Below are positions 33,204 to 41,626 of a DNA stretch of 59,451 nt, piece by piece (position 1 is the first letter of the stretch; each line of letters begins with the position of its first letter). Source of the DNA: Peptoniphilus sp034090345 (GTDB lineage: Bacteria; Bacillota; Clostridia; Tissierellales; Peptoniphilaceae); assembly GCF_034090345.1 (NCBI RefSeq), contig NZ_JAXDSS010000072.1:1-59451 (forward strand). The letters run 5' to 3'. The position numbers and the translations under genes are program-made. The notes under the pieces are model-generated. The model made no database searches. It was not told the origin of the DNA and worked only from the letters and a program-made list of their open reading frames with translations.

Positions 33204-33212
33204 ATTATAACA
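33204..33212 (-). promoter_or_regulatory. Extended -10 promoter of the xdh operon
   Basis: On the minus strand TG-T-TATAAT (33212-33204) lies 42 bases before the xdh start. The -35 region is poor, which suits an extended -10 promoter. The modC terminator lies directly upstream, so xdh has its own start. Confidence 0.6.
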
Positions 33213-33231
33213 TAGAATTTTATTATAGATA

Positions 33232-33273
33232 GAAAAAAATAGGATATTTTTTTTATTTTATCCTATTTTTTAA
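33232..33273 (-). terminator. Terminator of the modABC end of the Mo operon
   Basis: AAAATAGGATA and TATCCTATTTT form a stem ended by a long T run on the minus strand, just past the modC stop. Confidence 0.8.
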
Positions 33274-33275
33274 AA

Positions 33276-34193
33276 TTAATTAACGGTTGTTTGATAAAGT
33301 TCTAAATCATTACCAACTTCAAAGGTGTATAAATCTTTTAAAAATTCAGCTCTTAAAATTTGTCCTTCTACTTTTAAATTTAAAATAGTGTAATTCAAAG
33401 AATTTACAATTGAAACTACTTTTCCTTTAAATTCAGTATCGCCATAGCTATATTCAGTTTTAAAATTTTTAGGGTTATAGTAAATGTCTCTACCATCTAT
33501 TTTTATGCATTCATATCCTATTAATCTTGCCATATCTTGATTTAAATAATTTCCAAAAGAATCAACTCTCTCGTCCGCAATTATTTTCCCCTTTTCAATA
33601 AATATGATTTCTTCACATAATTCCGTTATATCATCTATATCATGGCTAACTATAACAACTGTCCCGTAAAACTCTTTTAGCATCTCCCTAAGTTCTCTTC
33701 TCAGCTTGACTTTTAAATTCATATCAATAGCTGAAAAAGGTTCATCTAAAAGTATTATCTTTGGACTACTTGCCAACATTCTCACCATGGCAACTCTTTG
33801 TGCCTCTCCACCACTTATGTTGTTTGGTTTAGAATCGAGCAAATGTCCTATTCTAAATTTTTTGTAAAGGTCTTCCAAATTTTCTACTTTTGATGTCAAC
33901 TCTATCTGTTTTCTTACAGTCATATGTGGAAAGAGTGCATGGCTTTGAAATAGGTACCCAACTTCTCTATCTTGAGGTCTCACATTTATATTTTTATCTG
34001 AATTATAAAGTACTTCACCATCAAGTTTAATACATCCCGATTTAAGTTCTGTTATTCCGGCAATACTCTTTAATAATTGAGTTTTGCCTGCCCCTGATGG
34101 CCCAAACAATCCTATTTTTTGGAAATCACTTTTAAATTCAATATCTAAGTCATAACTCTTTAATTTCTTTTTTATAGTTATATCAAGTGTCAT
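33276..34193 (-). CDS. modC: Molybdate ABC transporter ATP-binding protein
   Basis: 305 residues. Walker A is GPSGAGKTQLLKS, the signature NNISGGEAQRVAM, and Walker B IILLDEPFSAID, followed by the SHD switch histidine. The C-terminal 70 residues (YGDTEFKGKVVSIVNSLNY) are TOBE-like, as in ModC. It energises uptake of molybdate for the cofactor made by neighbouring genes. It starts in an ATGA overlap with modB and carries ACGGAG upstream. Confidence 0.93.
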   Translation of the reverse strand: MTLDITIKKKLKSYDLDIEFKSDFQKIGLFGPSGAGKTQLLKSIAGITELKSGCIKLDGEVLYNSDKNINVRPQDREVGYLFQSHALFPHMTVRKQIELTSKVENLEDLYKKFRIGHLLDSKPNNISGGEAQRVAMVRMLASSPKIILLDEPFSAIDMNLKVKLRRELREMLKEFYGTVVIVSHDIDDITELCEEIIFIEKGKIIADERVDSFGNYLNQDMARLIGYECIKIDGRDIYYNPKNFKTEYSYGDTEFKGKVVSIVNSLNYTILNLKVEGQILRAEFLKDLYTFEVGNDLELYQTTVN

Positions 34194-34825
34194 TTCTTCT
34201 CCGTAAAAAATATAGTTAAAAATATCAACACTGTACTTATTGCAATAACAAGTAACACCAGCATATATGCCCGGTCATAATTCCCAGCCTGTACAGCTGT
34301 ATATATTGCAGTCGAAAGAGTTTGAGTTTTGCCTTTTATGTTGCCTGAGACCATCATTGTTGCTCCAAATTCTCCAAGTGCTCTTGAAAAAGATAAGATA
34401 AGTCCTGAAACCAGTCCATATTTAGAGAGTGGCAATGTTATCTTTCTAAATATTTCTCCATCAGATAACCCTAGTGTCTTTGAAACTAATATGCAATCTT
34501 CGTTAACTGATTTAAATGCTGCATACGCACTTTTATACATAATTGGAAAACTGACAACCGTCGCTGCTATAATATTAGCTGTCGGTGTAAAGAGTATTTG
34601 TATGTTCAGTGAGTTATAAAATCCACCAAATACACCCTTGTTTCCTAAAACTATTAATAATAAAAACCCAATTACTGTCGGCGGTAATACCATTGGCAGT
34701 GTAAATAGTATGTCTAAAATTCTCGACTCTCTTTTTAGAACAACTCGTGCCGCTAATATGGCTAGTATAAATGTAAATATACTAGCCACTATTGCAAATA
34801 AGATAGAATTACTTATTAGCTCCAT
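34190..34825 (-). CDS. modB: Molybdate ABC transporter permease
   Basis: 211 residues with five to six membrane helices. The cytoplasmic EAA-type loop reads SKTLGLSDGEIFRKITLPLSKYGLVSG, and GEFGATMMVSGNIKGKTQTL is the ModB-typical stretch. It forms the membrane channel with ModC and receives molybdate from ModA. The ATG is within the modA end (17-base overlap), with GAGG upstream. Confidence 0.94.
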   Translation of the reverse strand: MELISNSILFAIVASIFTFILAILAARVVLKRESRILDILFTLPMVLPPTVIGFLLLIVLGNKGVFGGFYNSLNIQILFTPTANIIAATVVSFPIMYKSAYAAFKSVNEDCILVSKTLGLSDGEIFRKITLPLSKYGLVSGLILSFSRALGEFGATMMVSGNIKGKTQTLSTAIYTAVQAGNYDRAYMLVLLVIAISTVLIFLTIFFTEKK

Positions 34826-35597
34826 CTATTACCTCATATCCATATTCTTCAAATACTTTCTCGGCATCTTCACCTTTGATGTATTCATAGAATTGTTTTG
34901 ATTCAGGTTTATCATTTAAAAGAGCTATTGGATAAATTATATCCTTGTGAGTTCCAGCTTCAAATTCATATACAATCTCAACATCTTCTTTAGCAACTAA
35001 AGCATCTGTTTTGTATACTACTCCGTAGTCAACTTCTCCGCTCTTAACCCATTCCAATACGTTTCTAACATCTGAACCCAACACAATTTTATCTTGCATT
35101 TTGTCAAATAGTCCTAAGTTAGTCAAAGCTTCTTTCGCATACTTACCTGCCGGAACTGATTCAGGTTCTCCAATTGCAAATTTCCCACCATTTAATACAT
35201 CATCAATTGATGCTAAATCTTTTTTCCCAACTATTACTAATTTATTCTTTAATAAATCTTGAGATTCTTTTACTAACCCCTTATCTTCAAGCTTTGCAAC
35301 GTGTTCTTTTGAGGCACTGATAAATACATCTGCCGGCGCTCCTGACTCAATTTGAGTTCTTAAAGTACCTGAACCTCCCATGTTGAATTCAACAGGACTT
35401 CCATATTGCTCCCCTATAATATCCATAGTTTCTTTTAGTGAAGCTGCAGCAGAAACTGTTATAGGTTCCATAGCTTTAACTTCTTCTTTTGGTGCATTAT
35501 TTTTAGTTTGTTCAGCTGTTTTGCTTTGACAAGCTGTCAAAACTAACATCAACATCAATACTCCTACCAATACTTTTTGAAAATTTCTCTTACGCAT
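34809..35597 (-). CDS. modA: Molybdate-binding lipoprotein
   Basis: 262 residues. The lipoprotein signal ends LVLTAC, with the lipidated Cys at 23. The binding-protein fold shows ITVSAAASLKETMD, GSGTLRTQIESGAPADVF, and VDYGVVYKTDA, all typical of ModA. It is tethered outside the membrane and delivers molybdate to ModBC. The ATG lies in the end of the regulator gene (34-base overlap), with GAGG upstream. Confidence 0.93.
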   Translation of the reverse strand: MRKRNFQKVLVGVLMLMLVLTACQSKTAEQTKNNAPKEEVKAMEPITVSAAASLKETMDIIGEQYGSPVEFNMGGSGTLRTQIESGAPADVFISASKEHVAKLEDKGLVKESQDLLKNKLVIVGKKDLASIDDVLNGGKFAIGEPESVPAGKYAKEALTNLGLFDKMQDKIVLGSDVRNVLEWVKSGEVDYGVVYKTDALVAKEDVEIVYEFEAGTHKDIIYPIALLNDKPESKQFYEYIKGEDAEKVFEEYGYEVIDGANK

Positions 35598-36244
35598 TCT
35601 TCTACCTCCGAATTAAATTGAATGTATTTCTTTGCAAATAGCTTTCCCTCTTCAGTTAAAAAACTTTCTCCACCGCCTGTTCCACCTTGTTTTTTCTCCA
35701 CAACTTTGTATCCCAATCCTCTTTCCATGGTTCTTATCATCTGTAGGGCTTTAGAATAAGAAATATTCATAGCTGCGGCGGCCGATTTAACAGATTGAGT
35801 CCTATCTATCAAATTAAGCAGTTGAGCAGTTCCCGGTCCGTAAAATCTCCTATTTTTGTTAAGAGTCAATTTTACTTGACAAGTCATTTTAATATCTCCA
35901 GGAGCTTCAAACTCTTCAGTCTCATCTTTAGATGTAACTAATTTAAAAGAACCGTCTTTAACTTTGAAGATACCATTTGCTCCTTCTTTTTCTAGAGTTA
36001 AATAGTCAACTCTTAGCAAATCTTCAACTAAGTCTTCAAATATAAACTTTCTATCATACTTGCCAATAATTTTTTCTATCGAACTCTCATCTATAAAAAT
36101 AGCACCCGATTTTATCAAGTGATTTTTATCAACATTATTTTCCACTACAAAAACGTCGCTCACAGCCGGTTTGACGTTTACCATAAGTGTTCTCAGCACA
36201 TCTAAGTTGTAATCTTCATCCGGAATTATAATAGCTATTGTCAT
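35564..36244 (-). CDS. ModE-like molybdenum-responsive regulator with extra N-terminal domain
   Basis: 226 residues. The C-terminal 110 residues are a ModE/LysR-type winged helix: YGPGTAQLLNLIDRTQSVKSAAAAMNISYSKALQMIRTMERGLGY, then the GGTGGG wing. This places DNA binding at the C-terminus, the reverse of E. coli ModE. The N-terminal 110 residues (from MTIAIIIPDEDYNLDVLR) form a Rossmann-like domain that I do not recognise. No TOBE molybdate-binding domain is visible. The ATG at 36244 overlaps the mog stop as ATGA. Its place between mog and modA suggests control of this operon, but the ligand is unknown. Confidence 0.78.
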   Translation of the reverse strand: MTIAIIIPDEDYNLDVLRTLMVNVKPAVSDVFVVENNVDKNHLIKSGAIFIDESSIEKIIGKYDRKFIFEDLVEDLLRVDYLTLEKEGANGIFKVKDGSFKLVTSKDETEEFEAPGDIKMTCQVKLTLNKNRRFYGPGTAQLLNLIDRTQSVKSAAAAMNISYSKALQMIRTMERGLGYKVVEKKQGGTGGGESFLTEEGKLFAKKYIQFNSEVEECVREIFKKYW

Positions 36245-36729
36245 CTTTCTATCCCCGCACAATTAAATTTTTCAGTGTTTAGCATCTTAAGAGCATGTTC
36301 TAACGGACTTAAGATAAAACTTATATTTTCCTTAGCTGCTTTTGGGCTGCCAGGCAAGTTTACCACCAAGCAACTGCCTATTGTTCCACAAACTTGTCTT
36401 GATAAAATACCACTTTTCACAACTTCATATGACTTAATCCTCATCAGTTCAGCAAGTCCGGGAACTTCTCTATCTATTACATCTTTTGTTGCTTCAGGAG
36501 TTATATCTCGCATGCCCAGTCCGGTTCCACCGGTAGTTAAAATTAAATTTACACTTGCATTTTTAATAAGCTCTTTTTTAATGAGTTCTCTATCATCCGG
36601 AACCATACCGGTTCCTACTACCTCATATCCATTTTCTTTCATCAAGTCCACAAGAGCCGGCCCGCTAAAGTCCGCTTTTTGCTCATAATAACCTGAGTCA
36701 CTCACCGTCAAAATAAATACACTATACAT
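36241..36729 (-). CDS. mogA: Molybdopterin adenylyltransferase-type protein (MogA/MoaB)
   Basis: 162 residues with the MoCF fold. The N-terminal strand SVFILTVSDSG is followed by NLILTTGGTGLGMRDITPEATKDVI, the nucleotide/pterin-binding motif, and LVVNLPGSPKAAKENI. It activates molybdopterin by adenylylation before metal insertion. MogA and MoaB cannot be separated by eye. The ATG at 36729 is preferred over the upstream TTG because GGGGG ends just before it. The moaA stop lies immediately upstream, and the product overlaps the ModE-like gene. Confidence 0.88.
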   Translation of the reverse strand: MYSVFILTVSDSGYYEQKADFSGPALVDLMKENGYEVVGTGMVPDDRELIKKELIKNASVNLILTTGGTGLGMRDITPEATKDVIDREVPGLAELMRIKSYEVVKSGILSRQVCGTIGSCLVVNLPGSPKAAKENISFILSPLEHALKMLNTEKFNCAGIER

Positions 36730-36730
36730 T

Positions 36731-37717
36731 TTAACCCCCAATATTATTCATATTGAAATCCCTAACTGAATTTACATCAAAATCATTAGCTATTGGTTTC
36801 TTATAAATAATTTTTCTCAACTTTTCCTTAAATTCGTCTTTGGAAATTTTCCCTTTAAGAAAATCCAACATAGAAATTCCATCTCCATATTCAAGGCAAA
36901 GTCTTAAATTTCCACTTGAATCCATTCTAACTCTATTACAGTTTCCACAAAATCTGTGTCCAACTGCATCTATAAAACCAATCTTCCCGTTAAAGTTTTT
37001 AAAAGTATAATATTCAGCCGGTCCATTTCCCAATTTTTCATTTAATAGCTTTTCTCCGCCATATTTTGCCCTTATTTTAGAAATTATTTCTTCTCTCTTG
37101 ATTCCCTTATAATTTACAGCTTCAGATATCGGCATTAGCTCAATAAATCTGACCGCAACAGGATTATTGTGTGCAAAGTCTACAAAATCTATAATCTCAT
37201 CGCTATTAATTCCATAAATTGGGACCATATTGATTTTTACATTTTTAAAACCCTTATCCAACAGTTTATCAATTGCATTCTTTACAGAATTAAATTCTCC
37301 AAATCGAGTGATTTCTCTGTATTTTTGTCTGTCCATAGTATCTAGAGAAATATTAATTCCATCTATACCGGCTCCTAATAAGCTATCTATATTTTCAGAT
37401 AATAAAATTCCATTGGTAGTCAATGTAACGGACTCAAATCCAATATCATTTTTTAACGAGTTTACAAACTCGTTAATACCTTTTCTAACCAGGGGCTCTC
37501 CCCCTGTTATCTTCACTTTTTTAACGCCCAACTCTCTAAAAACTCTTAAAATTTTCAAATAATCTTCAAAGTCAAGTCTTTCTTCTTCAATTTTACAATT
37601 TTCAGGCATACAATAAACACACCTCAAATTACATTTCTGTGTTATAGAAACTCTTATATAGTCTATTATTCTACCTGACTGATCAACAATTCCTCTTGAA
37701 TTCACCGCTTTTACCAC
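36731..37717 (-). CDS. moaA: GTP 3',8-cyclase
   Basis: 328 residues. The radical SAM cluster is CNLRCVYC, with the MPE residues following; KITGGEPLVRKGI binds SAM. The second 4Fe-4S cluster is in HRFCGNCNRVRMDSSGNLRLC. It converts GTP to 3',8-cH2GTP, the first step of molybdopterin synthesis, with MoaC. The normal C-terminal GG is present (NNIGG at the very end). The start is uncertain: GTG at 37717 or GTG at 37705, both inside the moaC 3' end. Confidence 0.95.
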   Translation of the reverse strand: MVKAVNSRGIVDQSGRIIDYIRVSITQKCNLRCVYCMPENCKIEEERLDFEDYLKILRVFRELGVKKVKITGGEPLVRKGINEFVNSLKNDIGFESVTLTTNGILLSENIDSLLGAGIDGINISLDTMDRQKYREITRFGEFNSVKNAIDKLLDKGFKNVKINMVPIYGINSDEIIDFVDFAHNNPVAVRFIELMPISEAVNYKGIKREEIISKIRAKYGGEKLLNEKLGNGPAEYYTFKNFNGKIGFIDAVGHRFCGNCNRVRMDSSGNLRLCLEYGDGISMLDFLKGKISKDEFKEKLRKIIYKKPIANDFDVNSVRDFNMNNIGG

Positions 37718-38162
37718 CGGCCTTATATTCTAATTTTATATCGGTTATCTCCATAGTTCTATCCACTGCCTTAACCATATCGTATATAGTTAGCAGCGCC
37801 ATAGAAACACCAGTTAAAGCTTCCATTTCAGCACCTGTTTTTTCAGAAACTTTTACCTTACAAATAGCTTTTATCTGTAAATTTTCTTCGTCTATTTCAA
37901 AATTTAAATCCGTACCCGTAATGCTTATTGGATGTGCCATTGGGATTAAATCAGAAGTTTTTTTTACTGCCATAATCCCGCCAACTTGAGCTACAGTTAA
38001 AACATCTCCCTTTTGAATTTCCCTGTTAACTATCTTGCTAAAAGCAAATTTTGACATTTTTATTTTCCCACTTGCAACAGCAATTCTATCAGTTACAGAT
38101 TTTTCAGTTACATCCACCATTCTTGCATTTCCATTTTCATCAAAATGAGTCAAATCTGTCAT
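37683..38162 (-). CDS. moaC: Cyclic pyranopterin monophosphate synthase
   Basis: 159 residues. LTHFDENGNARMVDVTEK starts the protein. The conserved KTSDLIPMAHPI loop and the GAEMEALTGVSMALLTIYDM helix carry the active site, and GGKSGEF ends it. It works after MoaA to form cPMP. It overlaps the MoeA-like gene as ATGA and moaA by 35 bases, showing tight coupling. The later MPT synthase genes (moaD/moaE) are not in this window. Confidence 0.95.
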   Translation of the reverse strand: MTDLTHFDENGNARMVDVTEKSVTDRIAVASGKIKMSKFAFSKIVNREIQKGDVLTVAQVGGIMAVKKTSDLIPMAHPISITGTDLNFEIDEENLQIKAICKVKVSEKTGAEMEALTGVSMALLTIYDMVKAVDRTMEITDIKLEYKAGGKSGEFKRNC

Positions 38163-39118
38163 AGCAGACCCCCATGTCCAAGTTTGACAACATCCTTCTT
38201 TTCCAACTTTATTCCCGCTGCAATCTTAGGTAATATCATATCTAAGATAGTCTTTTCACAGTACATAACAGATCCCGGCAACCCAAACAGAGCTGTATTA
38301 TCTTTATACGCAACCATAAACATTGCTCCCGGGAGTACAGGTGTACCGTAAGTTATTTTTTCAGATGAAGACTTTTTAATTGCCCCCGGTGTATTGTCAT
38401 CCGGGTCCACACTCATCCCCCCGGTACAAACTACAACATCTGCACCTTTTGCAACTGCTCTATCTATCTTTTCTGAAATTTCATCTAAATCATCAGATGC
38501 ATATTCTTGGCTTATCTCTTCAAAGTTAAATTTAGAAAACTTATCTCTTACAACATCTGTGAATTTGTCTTCAATTCTGCCCTTTGAAACTTCACTTCCG
38601 GTGGTCACTATTGCATATTTTAAAGCTTTAAAAGGAACAACTTCTATTACTTTTTCATCTTTAATTTCATCAATGACATCTTTTTTTATTTTTACCGGTG
38701 TTATTCTAGTTCCGGCTATAATATCTCCTTTTTTTACTGCTATATCAGAAAACTTAGTCGCTATAGTTACATCAGTTATTGAATTCAAATTAAAAAGTTT
38801 TTCTACATCAATAATCAATACCCCATCAACATCTGCAATTAAATTAACTTTACCCTCGGAAACATCCGAAAATTTTATATTTTCTCCAGAAATTTTTCTA
38901 GCTATTTCTTTTGCTGCATCTTCTTCATGATATTCATCTTCTAATACTTCAAAGATATAAATATGCTCTTTTCCCATTTCTAAAAGCACAGGCACATCTT
39001 CTTCTTTTATCAAATGACCCTTTTTAAACCTTGGTCCTTTACTTACGCCCTTTATTATTTGAGTTAAATCATGCCCTAAAACGTGTCCAACAGCATCTTC
39101 AGTCTTTATTGTCTTCAT
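38159..39118 (-). CDS. MoeA-like molybdopterin-binding protein
   Basis: 319 residues. The MoCF-type domain occupies the C-terminal half: YAIVTTGSEVSKGRIEDKF, VVVCTGGMSVDPDDNTPGAI and LFGLPGSVMYCEKTI. The N-terminal half (about 1-150) is shorter than in classical MoeA and reads like the proteins found in hydroxylase clusters. It probably takes part in molybdenum insertion or cofactor delivery to xdh. It starts within the xdhC 3' end (20-base overlap) with GGGGG upstream. Confidence 0.82.
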   Translation of the reverse strand: MKTIKTEDAVGHVLGHDLTQIIKGVSKGPRFKKGHLIKEEDVPVLLEMGKEHIYIFEVLEDEYHEEDAAKEIARKISGENIKFSDVSEGKVNLIADVDGVLIIDVEKLFNLNSITDVTIATKFSDIAVKKGDIIAGTRITPVKIKKDVIDEIKDEKVIEVVPFKALKYAIVTTGSEVSKGRIEDKFTDVVRDKFSKFNFEEISQEYASDDLDEISEKIDRAVAKGADVVVCTGGMSVDPDDNTPGAIKKSSSEKITYGTPVLPGAMFMVAYKDNTALFGLPGSVMYCEKTILDMILPKIAAGIKLEKKDVVKLGHGGLL

Positions 39119-40064
39119 ACATCCCCCTCGCTACTGCAACTATTTGAGCAGTTATAGAAATTGCTATCTCTTTAGGAGTTTCAGCACCTATCTCAATGCC
39201 AACAGGAGAAAATACTCTACCCTTTGCAATCTCTTCATACTCTGTACCTTCTAAGTCTTTAAACATCAAAATAGATTTTTTTCTACTTCCTATGACACCA
39301 ATGTACTTAGGTTTTTTATCAAGTGCTGACTTAAGTGCAATCTTATCAGAAATATGACCTCTTGTTAGTATTATCACATAGTCATCTCTGGTTATATCCA
39401 ATTTTTTTACATCTTCATATTCAATTAAATATCTTTTAGAATTTGGGAAATCTTCTTCCTTTAGAAATTCTTCTCTATTTTCTACAACTATTGTCTCATA
39501 TCCTAGATAATTTAAAATTGGAACTGTTGCTTGGGATACATGCCCCCCACCTAAAATAAACATCTTAGGTTCTGCTTCAATTTTAAATTTGAATAGATTT
39601 TCAGAACTTCCACCTTTAGTAAACGGTTTCAATTCTCCATCTACTTCAATAGTAAAACCACAACTCAAATCTAAATCATATACTATAGAAACATCAGCAG
39701 TAGAATAATTATCAATAATAAACTTTAAATACTCTCCGGCCAATTCATCACAGGGGTCAATGTATTCAAAGTGAATTCTATTAGTTCCGCCACAAACCAT
39801 TCCTATATCTTCAGCTTCATTGTTAGTCAATATATATTTATGATCGTCAGACTTCTTTTCTCTAACTAAATTTTTACCTAATTCAATCGCTTGAAATTCT
39901 TGAGCTCCACCGCCAACTGTTCCAAAATCATATCCATTTTCAGTTATAATCATAGAAGAACCTTCTCCTCTTGGCGTCGAACCACTCTTAGAAATAATAG
40001 TAGCTATTACCAAAGGATTATTTTCTGTATACAACTCGTATGCCCTATAAATTATTTCTTTCAT
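39099..40064 (-). CDS. xdhC: XdhC/CoxI family Mo-hydroxylase maturation protein
   Basis: 321 residues. The N-terminal CoxI domain has TIISKSGSTPRGEGSSMI and GTVGGGAQEF. The C-terminal Rossmann domain has FILGGGHVSQATVPIL, then VIILTRGHISDKIAL and YIGVIGSRKKS, all XdhC features. XdhC binds the cytosine-form molybdenum cofactor and loads it into xanthine dehydrogenase-type enzymes, often with sulfuration. It is first in the operon behind a good promoter, with GAGGTG before the ATG. Confidence 0.92.
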   Translation of the reverse strand: MKEIIYRAYELYTENNPLVIATIISKSGSTPRGEGSSMIITENGYDFGTVGGGAQEFQAIELGKNLVREKKSDDHKYILTNNEAEDIGMVCGGTNRIHFEYIDPCDELAGEYLKFIIDNYSTADVSIVYDLDLSCGFTIEVDGELKPFTKGGSSENLFKFKIEAEPKMFILGGGHVSQATVPILNYLGYETIVVENREEFLKEEDFPNSKRYLIEYEDVKKLDITRDDYVIILTRGHISDKIALKSALDKKPKYIGVIGSRKKSILMFKDLEGTEYEEIAKGRVFSPVGIEIGAETPKEIAISITAQIVAVARGMYEDNKD

Positions 40065-40096
40065 TTTTTCTCACCTCAGAACATTTATTAGAAATA

Positions 40097-40125
40097 ATTA
40101 TATCAAAACCGGGTTAAATTTTCAA
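40097..40125 (-). promoter_or_regulatory. Promoter of the xdhC-moaCA-mod operon
   Basis: On the minus strand TTGAAA (40125-40120), a 17-base spacer and TATAAT (40102-40097), 33 bases before the xdhC start. No obvious ModE palindrome or Moco riboswitch was seen here. Confidence 0.8.
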
Positions 40126-40225
40126 TTAACCATAGAAATAGATTTATTATTTCACTTTATAATTTTATTATTACATTGGCATTTTGGGTAAATAAATAAA
40201 AATATAATAAATAGGTGGAGATATT

Positions 40226-41071
40226 ATGAAATGGCAAGATAGACGACAAAGTTCTAATGTAAATAAAGGTGGATCAGGAAGAAGAGGTGGTATGGCTCCA
40301 ATCGGAGGTGGCGGGCTTTTAATAATCATGTTGATAGGATTTTTAATGGGAGGAAATCCACTTGAAGTATTAAATAATGGCTCAAGTAGAAATACAACTC
40401 AGCAAGTTTCAACACAACAATCACAAGAAACTAAAACACGTCAAGAATTTCTTTCAGTTGTCTTAGCTGACACAGAGGACGTATGGAATGAAATATTTAA
40501 ACAACATAACTTAAACTATTCAGAGCCACAACTTACACTCTATACAGGTTCAGCCCAAAGTGCCTGTGGGACAGCTTCATCTCAAACAGGACCATTTTAT
40601 TGTCCGGCTGATGAAACGGTGTATATGGATACAGATTTTTATGATGACTTGCACAATAAATTTGGTGCAACGGGAGATTTTGCTCTAGCATACGTACTAG
40701 CTCATGAAGTTGGACACCATGTTCAACACCAATTAGGTGTATTAGACCAAGTCTTTGCTCTAAAAAATAAATTAAGTGAAGTAGAATTTAATCAATACAT
40801 GATTAGGCTTGAACTTCAAGCAGATTATTATGCCGGAGTTTATGCACACTATGCGAAAAAAATGGGATATTTAGAACCCGGTGATATAGAAGAGGCTATG
40901 AACGCTGCCGCCGGAGTTGGTGATGACAAAATTCAAGAACAAGCTTATGGAAAATCAATACCTGACACTTTCACACACGGTACAAGCGAACAGCGTATGA
41001 GATGGTTCAAAAAAGGATATGAATCCGGAACAATTGAAGCCGGAGATACTTTCAGTGTTAAAAATTTATAA
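40226..41071 (+). CDS. YpfJ-type neutral zinc metallopeptidase
   Basis: 281 residues. After a short basic, glycine-rich N-terminus there is one membrane segment (GGGLLIIMLIGFLMG, about 28-44). The PF04228-type domain then follows, with HEVGHHVQHQLGVLDQ as the zinc-binding HExxH-like site and ELQADYYAGVYAHY carrying the third ligand. SACGTASSQTGPFYCPAD is the usual family loop. It is likely membrane-anchored with the protease domain outside. GGTGGAG precedes the ATG. It stands alone between two oppositely oriented units, and its substrate is unknown. Confidence 0.9.
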   Translation: MKWQDRRQSSNVNKGGSGRRGGMAPIGGGGLLIIMLIGFLMGGNPLEVLNNGSSRNTTQQVSTQQSQETKTRQEFLSVVLADTEDVWNEIFKQHNLNYSEPQLTLYTGSAQSACGTASSQTGPFYCPADETVYMDTDFYDDLHNKFGATGDFALAYVLAHEVGHHVQHQLGVLDQVFALKNKLSEVEFNQYMIRLELQADYYAGVYAHYAKKMGYLEPGDIEEAMNAAAGVGDDKIQEQAYGKSIPDTFTHGTSEQRMRWFKKGYESGTIEAGDTFSVKNL

Positions 41072-41626
41072 AACTACTTGTTGTAAAATAATGCAAATTT
41101 GAAGTAATTTGTGTTTGAAAACTCCCCCTGAGTAAGATGACAATAAACATGGGGAGTCTCTATGTCTCTTGAATTTATAATCTAAGCGCAACAAAAATGA
41201 TTCAAAATTTTCTGATAAAATAGAATTTGCAAATAAAACTAAAAATCTGAAGAAACTATAAATCACTATAAACATTTTCCACTAAAAAGCAAGAAACAAT
41301 AAAAGGTAAATTTATAATTAACAACTTAATTACATTTAAACTCTTATATAGCTAATTCAGAAGGTACATTGGAAGTTGGAATGCCGATACTATTTTATGA
41401 CATACAGGTAAATCATATTTATTTACGTTTAATTATCAATAAACTTGAACTTGATTTTACAACTCAAGGCTTTAATTTTATGATCTATCATTTTTTAATA
41501 ATATTTAAGTTATATTATTAAAAAAATGATTTTAGCATAATTTCATTAGTTTTAAAGTTTTCTAATGAAAATTCATAAATTTTGTAACAACTTATAAATG
41601 CTAACGATTAATTTTTGAAAGCACAT
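41072..41626. other. 555-base intergenic stretch with possible gene remnant and AT stem
   Basis: No convincing gene. On the plus strand, from about 41346 to 41520, a short open frame reads ANSEGTLEVGMPILFYDIQ and then loses protein-like character; it may be a decayed gene end. TTTTTTAATAATAT (41491-41504) and its complement (41512-41525) form a 14-bp AT-only stem with a seven-base loop that could terminate transcription from either side. Confidence 0.4.

Noticed and set aside
41100..41160. ACTCCCC/GGGGAGT inverted repeat as a terminator of the metallopeptidase gene
   Set aside because: Seven pairs around a loop of about 30 bases with no T run; too weak to call.
41066..41275. 69-codon minus-strand ORF after the metallopeptidase gene
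   Set aside because: No ribosome site, no family resemblance, and it runs antisense into the metallopeptidase 3' end.
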